Source: Actinomycetes bacterium
GTDB taxonomy: Bacteria; Actinomycetota; Actinomycetes; Mycobacteriales; Mycobacteriaceae
Direction of reading: 5' to 3'
Length of the DNA: 6,752 nt
Assembly (NCBI GenBank): GCA_022600695.1
Contig: JAHZJY010000035.1
Coordinates: forward strand, 1 to 6,752
The notes under the pieces were generated by a model. The model worked only from the letters and a program-made list of their open reading frames with translations. It did no database searches and was not told the DNA's origin. Position 1 is the stretch's first letter; every line of letters starts with the position of its first letter. The position numbers and the translations under genes were made by a program. Of this stretch, positions 1 to 5,698 are shown piece by piece.

Positions 1-2180
1 CCGGTCAGGGGGCGAGGCCGGGCCGGCACCGCAACCGGTGTGCTCGGCGATTGATCGGAGCTGGTGAGCTGCTCCCACTCGTCGAGCAGGCTGGAGTCGA
101 CCTGACGCACCAGCTCGCCGAGCCACTCGACGAGGTCGGTGAGTTCCTCGGTCCGCGCGGCGGCGGGCACCCCGGAGCGCAGCGCCTTGAACGCATCGGA
201 GAGGTAGCGCAGCACCGCCCCCTCCGAGCGGACCAGACCGTAGACGCTGATGTACTCCCGGAAGGTCATCGCCTGTTCCCACATCTCCCGCACCACCGAC
301 TTCGGCGACAACCGGCCGTCGGCAGCCCACGGGTTGCTTTGCAGGTACACCTCGAAGGTGTGCCGCAGCAGCTCCTCCAGCGGTTTGGGATAGCTGACGT
401 CATCGAGCAGCGCGATCCGCTCGTCGTACTCGATACCCTCGGCTTTCATCTGCGCCACCGCCTCGCCGCGGGCCTTCTTCAGCTGAGCCGCCAGAATCTG
501 GCGGGGATCCTCGCACGTCGCCTCGATCACCGAAACGACATCCAGGGCAAAGGTTTCCGACGCCGGATCCAGGGCCTCGATAGCGGCCAGGGCGAACGTC
601 GACAGCGGCTGATTGAGGGCGAAGTCACGCGGCAGGTCCACCGTCAGCCGGTAGCGGCGGCCGTCTGCCCCGGGTTCGTCGAGACGCTCGAGCACGCCGG
701 CCTGTAACAGTGAACGCGCGATGCCGACCGCCTCGCGGATGTGGTGCAGCTGACGGCGGCGGGGCTCATGGTTATCGGTGAGCAGCCGGCGCATCGCGGC
801 GAACGGGTCACCGGGGCGGTCGACGACGTCGAGGATCATCGCCGTGGAAACCCGCATAGTGGATGTGAGCGGTTCCGGAGCCCCATCGACGAGCCGGGTC
901 ATGGTGGCCTCGCCCCAGGGAACCATGCCCTCGGGGGCTTTGCGGCGCACCAGTTTCCGGCGCTTCTTGGGATCGTCGGCGACCTTGGCGAACTGTTTGA
1001 GGTTCTCCACCTCGTGTTCGGGGGCCTGCACGATCACGGTGCCGGCGGTGTCGTAGCCGGCGCGTCCGGCGCGGCCGGCGATCTGGTGGAACTCGCGCGC
1101 ATTGAGTAGCCGGCTGCGGGTGCCGTCGTACTTCGACAGCGCCGAGAAGACGACGGTGCGGATGGGCACGTTGATGCCCACTCCGAGGGTGTCGGTACCG
1201 CAGATGACCTTCAGCAGCCCGGCCTGGGCGAGGGGCTCGACCTGCCGCCGATACTTGGGCAGCATCCCGGCGTGGTGCAACCCGATACCGTGGCGGACCA
1301 GTCGCGACAGCGTCGAGCCGAACGCGGTGGAAAATCGGAACGCCCCGATCAGCTCGGCGATCGCCGTCTTCTCCGTTTTGCTGCACACATTCACGCTCAT
1401 CAGGGCCTGGGCCCGTTCCAGCGCCGACTGCTGGGTGAAGTGCACGACGTACACCGGGGCTTGGCGGGTGTCGAGTAGTTCGGCGATGGTCTCGTGCATC
1501 GGGGTCGTCGCGTACGAGTAGTACAGCGGTACGGGGCGATCTGCGGAGGCGACCAGCGCTGTCGGTCGTCCGGTGCGCCGGGTGAGGTCCTCGCGCAGGA
1601 ACGTCATATCGCCGAGGGTGGCCGACATCAGCAGGAACTGGGCTCTGGGCAGTTCCAGCAGCGGCACCTGCCAGGCCCACCCGCGGTCGGGGTCACCGTA
1701 GAAGTGGAACTCGTCCATCACCACCAGGCCGATGTCGGCGTTGGCGCCTTCGCGCAGCGCGATATTGGCCAGTATCTCGGCGGTGCAGGCGATGATCGGC
1801 GCGTCGGCGTTGACCGCGGCGTCGCCGGTGAGCATCCCGACGTTGTCCGCCCCGAAGACCGCGCACAACGCGAAGAACTTCTCGCTGACCAGCGCCTTGA
1901 TCGGCGCGGTGTAATAACTGCGCCGCCCGCCGGCCAGGGCGGCGTACTGCGCGCCGGTGGCCACCAGCGACTTCCCGGACCCGGTCGGGGTGGCCAGGAT
2001 GACGTTCGCGCCGCCGAGCAGTTCGATCAGCGACTCCTCCTGGGCCGGGTACAGGCTGGTACCGCTGGCCTCGGCCCACGCGGCGAAGGAGACGAACAAC
2101 TCGTCGGCGTCGTTACCCCGGTCGCGCAGGGCGGACAGGTCGGCGGGGCCGTCGAGCAGGGCGGGGGAGTCGTTGGTCAC
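1..2180 (-). CDS. Ski2-like DEFH-box ATP-dependent helicase, probable DUF3516 type; C-terminus cut by window edge
   Basis: This is a probable ATP-driven RNA helicase of superfamily 2, close to the Ski2/HelY type. The frame is open from a GTG at 2180 to the left edge, giving 726 residues with no stop, so the C-terminus is missing. In order one sees Walker A ATPTGSGKS (about 63-71), TAPIKAL (91-97, motif Ia), the Walker B box DEFH (156-159), SAT (186-188, motif III), HHAGMLP (302-308), GTDTLGVGINVP (328-339, motif V) and HQIAGRAGR (365-373, motif VI with arginine fingers). All key helicase residues are present. After about residue 410 the protein is alpha-helical and unlike a plain DEAD-box protein; I read it as the DUF3516 tail of mycobacterial helicases, from memory. 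The sequence turns proline-rich (about 711-726) at the edge. The start overlaps the upstream stop as GTGA and lacks a clear Shine-Dalgarno, so translation is probably coupled. The substrate is unknown; a role in RNA turnover or ribosome metabolism is inference. Confidence 0.93.
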   Translation of the reverse strand, partial: MTNDSPALLDGPADLSALRDRGNDADELFVSFAAWAEASGTSLYPAQEESLIELLGGANVILATPTGSGKSLVATGAQYAALAGGRRSYYTAPIKALVSEKFFALCAVFGADNVGMLTGDAAVNADAPIIACTAEILANIALREGANADIGLVVMDEFHFYGDPDRGWAWQVPLLELPRAQFLLMSATLGDMTFLREDLTRRTGRPTALVASADRPVPLYYSYATTPMHETIAELLDTRQAPVYVVHFTQQSALERAQALMSVNVCSKTEKTAIAELIGAFRFSTAFGSTLSRLVRHGIGLHHAGMLPKYRRQVEPLAQAGLLKVICGTDTLGVGINVPIRTVVFSALSKYDGTRSRLLNAREFHQIAGRAGRAGYDTAGTVIVQAPEHEVENLKQFAKVADDPKKRRKLVRRKAPEGMVPWGEATMTRLVDGAPEPLTSTMRVSTAMILDVVDRPGDPFAAMRRLLTDNHEPRRRQLHHIREAVGIARSLLQAGVLERLDEPGADGRRYRLTVDLPRDFALNQPLSTFALAAIEALDPASETFALDVVSVIEATCEDPRQILAAQLKKARGEAVAQMKAEGIEYDERIALLDDVSYPKPLEELLRHTFEVYLQSNPWAADGRLSPKSVVREMWEQAMTFREYISVYGLVRSEGAVLRYLSDAFKALRSGVPAAARTEELTDLVEWLGELVRQVDSSLLDEWEQLTSSDQSPSTPVAVPARPRPLT

Positions 2181-3580
2181 CGCTGCGGGCTCAGCGCCGC
2201 GCGGGCCAGTTCGGCGGCGGCCGCGCTGATCGGGGCGCGGCGGTGGTGCGCGGGCCCGTCGGTCAGGTTCGCCAGCATGTCGAAGGCCGGCAGTGCCCGA
2301 ATCTGATAGCCGCTCAGCGGAAGACCGTCACTTCGGCGCCAGCCGAGTTCGGTCAGCGCGGCGGTAACCCGGTCCAGCGGTAGGTCGGCGCCGGCCGAGG
2401 TGGCGGCGTAGAGCAGCAGCAGCAACGTCGCCGGGGCGTCGAACCCGTCATCGTCGCCGGGTGGCAGTCGCGACACCAGGTGATCCCACAGCTTTGCGGT
2501 GTCGCGTTGGGCGGCGGCCCCGGCTCTGGTCAGCAGCAGCCGGCCCTTGTACTTGCGCAACAGCCCCACCGACTGCAGCGACTGCCGGAATTTCAGCAAC
2601 GGAAAGGCGTTCGCCTCGCGGTTGTTCTCGCCGATCCAGTCGGCCATCGCCGGAACGACCGCACTGGCCGCCATCACGTCGGCCGGCTTGAGGTAGCCGG
2701 CAGCGGTCAGCGGGATGCCGCCGTCGGCCGCCCGGTCGAGAAACCAGCGGTGCGCGCGCAGGGCGGTGCGTAACTCCGGTGCGGCGGGTGCCGCGATCAG
2801 CAGCATCGCCCGGCCGGCCACGTCCTCACCGACCGGGCTGAAGCTCAGCCGGTTGACGAGATCGACCAGCCGCGGATCGACCCCGTACTCCCGAAGTAAG
2901 ACGTACGGCCCTTGTAAAGCGTCGTTGATCTCGGTGAGGTCGAAATGGGCCGGGTCGTCGAGCACGTCGGCCAGGCTCTCGGCGTCGGTCATCCCGCCGC
3001 AGTCATCCGGCGGTGCGGCGCGCCGACCGTCGAGGGCGATCGCGGGTGGGCTGTCGGGGCCGGCCGGCCTGACCTCCTCGAGGCGCAGGGTCAGCTCCCA
3101 GGAGTCGCCGTAGTCATAGACGTACTGCAGGACATCGCCGGGTTGCTGCAGGGTTTCATCGAGACGTACCTGCGCCGCGGCCGCACCGTCCTCCTCGCCC
3201 TCCTCGACGTCCCACGGACACAGGAACAATTGACTGTGCGCATCGAACGGTCCGCCGCCGAGGGAGAACCTGTGCAGATGCGAATTGCTCCAGGCGAATG
3301 CGGCCTGCAGCACTTCGTGGACGACGTCCAGATTGAGGTCCGAGCGAAGCTCCAGACGGCGCCAGATCGGTGGTTTCGCGGTGTCCAGATCGACCCGTAT
3401 CCGGAACAGGCACACCTGCTGCAGCGACGGCCGGCGAAGCTCGCGACGGTCCAGTGGTACCGCGGCCTTCGCGGCGAGCAGTCCGAGGTTGTCGGCGAGC
3501 CGGCGTAGCTCGCTCAGTTCGGCTCCGGCGATGGTGGCCTGGAACTTCCGCAGCAGTTCGGCGTCGTCGTCATGTGGCAC
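2177..3580 (-). CDS. Plasmid pRiA4b ORF-3 family protein with long C-terminal extension
   Basis: A 467-residue protein of the pRiA4b ORF-3-like family, whose molecular function is unknown. The family core lies at about residues 55-200: KPPIWRR (69-75), the helix around VVHEVLQAAFAW followed by SHLHRF (100-105), YVYDYGDSWELTLRLE (153-168), and LDGRRAAPPDDCGG (183-196). The N-terminal 50 residues are helical and charged. Residues from about 250 on form a helical extension that I do not recognise; it contains YLKPADVMAASAV (296-308) and a possible winged-helix-like stretch around 325-360. No signal peptide or membrane segment is seen, so it should be cytosolic. The GTG at 3580 is the first in-frame start. 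It has no good ribosome-binding site, but TATCGT lies 6 bases upstream, which fits a leaderless transcript. The stop overlaps the helicase start by four bases, so the two proteins are probably made together. A nucleic-acid or helicase-partner role is guesswork from this context. Confidence 0.88.
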   Translation of the reverse strand: MPHDDDAELLRKFQATIAGAELSELRRLADNLGLLAAKAAVPLDRRELRRPSLQQVCLFRIRVDLDTAKPPIWRRLELRSDLNLDVVHEVLQAAFAWSNSHLHRFSLGGGPFDAHSQLFLCPWDVEEGEEDGAAAAQVRLDETLQQPGDVLQYVYDYGDSWELTLRLEEVRPAGPDSPPAIALDGRRAAPPDDCGGMTDAESLADVLDDPAHFDLTEINDALQGPYVLLREYGVDPRLVDLVNRLSFSPVGEDVAGRAMLLIAAPAAPELRTALRAHRWFLDRAADGGIPLTAAGYLKPADVMAASAVVPAMADWIGENNREANAFPLLKFRQSLQSVGLLRKYKGRLLLTRAGAAAQRDTAKLWDHLVSRLPPGDDDGFDAPATLLLLLYAATSAGADLPLDRVTAALTELGWRRSDGLPLSGYQIRALPAFDMLANLTDGPAHHRRAPISAAAAELARAALSPQR

Positions 3581-3586
3581 GGTCCC

Positions 3587-3592
3587 ACGATA
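3587..3592 (-). promoter_or_regulatory. Candidate -10 element for a leaderless transcript of the pRiA4b ORF-3 gene
   Basis: On the minus strand TATCGT (a TANNNT hexamer) is followed by six bases and then the GTG start at 3580. This spacing would put transcription initiation on, or next to, the first base of the start codon, the usual mycobacterial leaderless design. No convincing -35 or Shine-Dalgarno accompanies it. The 42-base gap after the regulator stop also allows plain read-through from upstream. Confidence 0.4.
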
Positions 3593-3622
3593 GGCTCGGG
3601 CTCGGCCTGAAGACGGCGCCGG

Positions 3623-4363
3623 TCACCGGTCCCCGCGCGCCGGGGCGCGGCGGAACAGTTCGGCGGGCCGGCCCCGGGAACCGGTCGGATCGCGGACGTC
3701 GGTGCCGATGAGGTGGCTTTTCATGGCGCGGCGGAACGCGTCGCGCATCAGGCGGTCGCCGAGGACCGCCTCGTGGACCCGTTGGAGCTCGCGCATGGTG
3801 AACTCGGTGGCCAGCAGTCTGGCGGGGTCCGGCTTCTCCGCGTAGAGCTCGCGGACATGGTTTTTGGCGTATTCGACGATCACGTTGTGATCCCAGAGCA
3901 GCTCACCGGGACGGTCCACCGGCGCCAGTCGGACGTCGCCGGCCAAGCCTGACCCGCGGGCCGTCAACCGTTCGGGACGCACCACCGCCACATGCGCGAC
4001 CGAGATCACCCAGTCGCGGTGGTCGCGGTCGGGATCGTCGAAGACGTGCAACTGGATCGGCGTGACGCCACGGACCCCGATCTTGTCGCGCAACGATCGC
4101 TTGACCGCATCGGCCAGCGTCTCGCCCTGGTGTACGAAGGTTCCCGGCAGTGCCCACGTCCCGGCCTCGATATCGTCGCGGGCCAGCTCCAGGACCGCCA
4201 GCCCGAGCGTGGGGTCGACGGTGAGCAGCGCGGTGTCCACCGCCACGGTGGGCCGCGGGAATCGATGGAGTTTCTTGTCGGGACCCTTCGCTACCGTGGA
4301 AGCGGTCCGATGCGGTATCGCTCTGTCGCCCATGGCTTTAGAGCCTAGCCTTTTGCGCTCCAT
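3623..4363 (-). CDS. NrtR-like transcriptional regulator: degenerate Nudix domain plus winged helix-turn-helix
   Basis: A 246-residue regulator. The N-terminal half is a Nudix fold (about 37-175), with the Nudix box at 74-97 (GTFVHQGETLADAVKRSLRD onward). In the canonical box G-x5-E-x7-REUxEExGU, E81, R89 and G96 remain, but the catalytic REUxEE is replaced by RSLRDK (89-94). Metal-dependent hydrolysis is therefore probably lost and the domain should act as a ligand sensor. The C-terminal part (about 180-240) matches the NrtR winged helix: EFTMRELQRVHEAVLG (187-202), then FRRAMKS and GRPAELFRR (231-239). Known NrtR proteins repress NAD-biosynthesis genes and respond to ADP-ribose or NAD-related ligands. 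This one is divergent from the phosphatase/macrodomain operon, its likely target. The start is uncertain: the ATG at 4363 has no ribosome-binding site, while the in-frame ATG at 4333 has TAGGCT 8 bases upstream and may be the leaderless start, removing the basic leader MERKRLGSKA. The specific effector is not deducible. Confidence 0.88.
   Translation of the reverse strand: MERKRLGSKAMGDRAIPHRTASTVAKGPDKKLHRFPRPTVAVDTALLTVDPTLGLAVLELARDDIEAGTWALPGTFVHQGETLADAVKRSLRDKIGVRGVTPIQLHVFDDPDRDHRDWVISVAHVAVVRPERLTARGSGLAGDVRLAPVDRPGELLWDHNVIVEYAKNHVRELYAEKPDPARLLATEFTMRELQRVHEAVLGDRLMRDAFRRAMKSHLIGTDVRDPTGSRGRPAELFRRAPARGDR
4342..4347 (-). promoter_or_regulatory. Candidate -10 for leaderless regulator transcript starting at the inner ATG
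   Basis: Read on the minus strand, TAGGCT (TANNNT) lies 8 bases before the in-frame ATG at 4333. If used, the regulator would begin with MGDRAIPHRT instead of the longer N-terminus from 4363. The hexamer would then lie inside what the longer start treats as coding sequence, so both cannot be the main signal. Confidence 0.3.
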
Positions 4364-4393
4364 GCGCGGTAAAGAAGGAGTCCCTCGCTTGTG

Positions 4394-4427
4394 TTGACAT
4401 CTAATTAGCGCTAAAATGATCTAAATA
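4394..4427. promoter_or_regulatory. AT-rich divergent promoter/operator island
   Basis: Within a very GC-rich window this short segment is strikingly AT-rich. It holds TTGACA (4394-4399), a perfect -35 hexamer for the rightward genes; the 8-bp palindrome CTAATTAG (4401-4408); the overlapping 10-bp perfect palindrome TTAGCGCTAA (4405-4414); TAAAAT (4412-4417), the best -10-like hexamer but only 12 bases from TTGACA; and ATCTAA repeated at 4399-4404 and 4419-4424, 20 bases apart (about two helical turns). The 17-bp position after TTGACA holds only the weak TGATCT. The palindromes lie where a dimeric repressor would block the rightward promoter, so binding by the adjacent NrtR-like protein is the natural hypothesis. 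I cannot match it to a published NrtR consensus. Confidence 0.55.
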
Positions 4428-4501
4428 AGGCGGGTTGGGATCGCCGAACTGCCCGGGGAGCGGCCTCGGGCGTCGTGATCACATGGGCAGTAGTCACATA
4501 C

Positions 4502-4510
4502 AGGGGGGAA
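4502..4510 (+). promoter_or_regulatory. Strong ribosome-binding site fixing the start of the 170-residue gene
   Basis: AGGGGGGAA sits one base before the ATG at 4512, with its Shine-Dalgarno-like core at workable spacing. It is the strongest translation signal in the divergent region, and it selects 4512 over the overlapping ATG of another frame at 4475. Confidence 0.7.
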
Positions 4511-4511
4511 C

Positions 4512-5024
4512 ATGGGAAAGGCGAACGTCAGCACGGTCGTGGTTCTTGGCGACGTCGACACCGAACAGCGAGCCGAGATGCTCGCGATCCGAGCGGCCGA
4601 ACACGGGATGATCATCGGCGGAATCTTTGCCTTCGGTGTCGGGGAGGTGGTTTCGGCCGATGATCTGACCGACGTCGAGCAGGTCATCGCCGCCCTGAGC
4701 CGCGCGATCGCCACCGGCCGGGACGTCTGGGTGCCGTTCGGTGGGGATCTGTTCCGCGAACAGCATGTGCGCCGACTCTGCCTGGTTCTGCAGCGGCACG
4801 GACTGTCCTTGCGGATCGGTCCGCACCTCACCCCGGTTCCGGCCGACGGCGGCTACAGCGAAATCGATAGGGCGTTGCGTGTCGAGGTGCGCGCCGTCGA
4901 CGCGCTCGATCACGCGGGTATGGCCGCGGCCGCCGTCCGCGCCCTGAGCGCGGAGATCGACGCGGCGCTGGCCGGTGGTGATCGGCCGTCGCAGGACGGC
5001 AGCACCGCCTCGGACGTCGCGTAG
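4512..5024 (+). CDS. Unrecognised 170-residue alpha/beta protein, first gene of the NrtR-divergent operon
   Basis: I do not recognise this family. The predicted layout alternates strands and helices like a small Rossmann-type domain: strand VSTVVVLGDV (6-15), helix EQRAEMLAIRAAEHG (18-32), strand MIIGGIFAFG (33-42), helix ADDLTDVEQVIAALSRAIATG (49-69), strand RDVWVPF (70-76), helix LFREQHVRRLCLVLQRHG (80-97), strand LSLRIG (98-103), then SEIDRALRVEVRAVDALDHA (116-135) and a helical tail. Residues 156-170 are polar and probably disordered. Polar clusters that could form a site are D14/D16, FREQHVRR (81-88), GPHL (103-106) and E117/D119. No signal peptide, membrane segment or HTH was seen. Its place directly behind the divergent control region and ahead of a phosphatase and a macrodomain suggests a role in the same ADP-ribose or nucleotide pathway. 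Nucleotide or sugar-phosphate binding is only a guess from fold style. The frame is secure because of the strong ribosome-binding site and operon position. Confidence 0.82.
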   Translation: MGKANVSTVVVLGDVDTEQRAEMLAIRAAEHGMIIGGIFAFGVGEVVSADDLTDVEQVIAALSRAIATGRDVWVPFGGDLFREQHVRRLCLVLQRHGLSLRIGPHLTPVPADGGYSEIDRALRVEVRAVDALDHAGMAAAAVRALSAEIDAALAGGDRPSQDGSTASDVA

Positions 5025-5106
5025 CACAGCACCACCGGGGAATCATCGGCGAGCGCGAACCGGGGGCGTGGCTGTCGCGGGCCCGCACATCATCAACCAA
5101 CATCTC

Positions 5107-5112
5107 AAGGAG
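5107..5112 (+). promoter_or_regulatory. AAGGAG ribosome-binding site deciding the phosphatase start
   Basis: AAGGAG abuts one in-frame ATG (5113) with no spacer and lies six bases before the next (5119). Normal spacing points to 5119 as the real start. It also rules out the long upstream extension of the open frame back to 4975, which overlaps the previous gene. Confidence 0.8.
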
Positions 5113-5118
5113 ATGGCC

Positions 5119-5697
5119 ATGAACGACAATTCGTTTCATCATCCCAGCTGGGCGTGGGACCCGGTGGTGCACGGGTACTGGGTCGTGCCGGGGCGCCTAC
5201 TGGCGACCGAGTACCCCGGTTCGACCGACCCGCGCAAGGCTGCTGTGAAGCGCGCGGTCCTGCTGGAGGCGGGTATCACCTCATTCGTCGACCTCACCGA
5301 GGCCGGCGAACCCGCCGGCGGCGGACTGCCGATGCGGCCCTACGGCACGCTGATGATCGCCGAGGGTGCCGACCGGGGCATCGCGGCGCGGTACGCCCGG
5401 TTCGGGATCCCCGACACCGGCATCATCGACGACGCCGGTTATGACGAAATCCTCGCCCACATCGCTACCGAACTCGATGACGGGCGCATCGTGCTGGCGC
5501 ACTGCTGGGGCGGCAAGGGCCGCACCGGAACGGTGGTCGGCTCCTGGCTCATCGACACCGAGGGCGTGGGCTATCCCGAGGTGATCGACCGCCTTCAGGA
5601 ACTGCGCCGCGGAACCCGGAAGGCTCACCATCCCGTTCCCGACACCGAGGCGCAACACGATGTCCTGCGCCGGCGCGCACAGCGGCGGGGGGCCTGA
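5119..5697 (+). CDS. Cysteine-dependent phosphatase, dual-specificity/protein tyrosine phosphatase fold
   Basis: A 192-residue phosphatase. The signature HCWGGKGRTGT (128-138) fits HCx5R(S/T): C129 is the nucleophile and R135 the phosphate-binding arginine. IPDTG (97-101) supplies D99 as the likely general acid, about 30 residues ahead as in this superfamily. The N-terminal GRLLATEYPGSTDP (25-38) and ITSFVDLTEAGE (53-64) resemble the start of compact bacterial dual-specificity-like phosphatases. TEAQHDVL (176-183) resembles the conserved T-x-x-Q near the C-terminus of the fold. The protein is cytosolic, with no signal peptide. All catalytic residues are present, so it should be active. The substrate could be a phosphoprotein or a small phosphorylated metabolite. 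Phosphatases of this kind occur near, or fused to, ADP-ribosylglycohydrolases in bacteria (recalled, not checked), which fits the neighbouring regulator and macrodomain. It follows the 170-residue gene after 94 bases with no clear promoter, and ends one base before the next start. Confidence 0.9.
   Translation: MNDNSFHHPSWAWDPVVHGYWVVPGRLLATEYPGSTDPRKAAVKRAVLLEAGITSFVDLTEAGEPAGGGLPMRPYGTLMIAEGADRGIAARYARFGIPDTGIIDDAGYDEILAHIATELDDGRIVLAHCWGGKGRTGTVVGSWLIDTEGVGYPEVIDRLQELRRGTRKAHHPVPDTEAQHDVLRRRAQRRGA
5687..5692 (+). promoter_or_regulatory. G-rich ribosome-binding site inside the phosphatase end, for the macrodomain gene
   Basis: The run GGGGGG lies six bases before ATG 5699, within the last codons of the phosphatase. 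With the stop-start arrangement TGATATG it supports coupled translation. It also favours 5699 over the in-frame ATG at 5660, which would overlap the phosphatase by 38 bases. Confidence 0.65.
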
Positions 5698-5698
5698 T

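Noticed and set aside
51..707. Rightward open frame of 218 codons opposite the helicase
   Set aside because: It is antisense to a helicase frame that carries clean motifs upstream and a continuous C-terminal region here. High GC creates long spurious frames, its composition is histidine/arginine/glutamine-rich, and it has no recognisable motif.
808..1680. Leftward open frame of 290 codons in another frame of the helicase
   Set aside because: It is same-strand but frame-shifted relative to the helicase, Arg/Pro-rich, and passes through motifs III, V and VI that are intact in the true frame.
1494..2306. Rightward open frame of 270 codons
   Set aside because: It overlaps the helicase ATPase core (Walker A, DEFH) on the opposite strand and runs into the pRiA4b gene. 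It is a low-complexity Gly/Arg/Gln product with no domain.
2945..3508. Rightward open frame of 187 codons opposite the pRiA4b gene
   Set aside because: The leftward strand carries the diagnostic pRiA4b ORF-3 motifs here (DYGDSWEL, KPPIWRR), and the rightward product shows no family features.
4475..4482. GTGATCAC palindrome as a CRP-like or second operator site
   Set aside because: Perfect over only 8 bp and without the TGTGA-N6-TCACA layout. An 8-bp palindrome of this kind is expected by chance, and no matching half-site pair was found.
4494..5027. Leftward open frame of 177 codons opposite the 170-residue gene
   Set aside because: It starts in the 3' region of the rightward gene with no promoter or ribosome-binding site, and its product is Arg/Gly-rich. 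The rightward frame has a strong ribosome-binding site and operon context.
4975..5118. 48-codon N-terminal extension of the phosphatase
   Set aside because: It overlaps the preceding gene, is Arg/Pro-rich with no conservation-like features, and AAGGAG at 5107-5112 positions the start at 5119.
5025..5118. Gap between the 170-residue gene and the phosphatase as a separate promoter or small RNA
   Set aside because: Apart from the ribosome-binding site I see no -10-like hexamer at a sensible distance and no strong hairpin. Read-through from upstream explains expression.
5660..5698. 13-codon N-terminal extension of the macrodomain protein
   Set aside because: It lies within the phosphatase gene, and the ribosome-binding site with a one-base gap supports ATG 5699.
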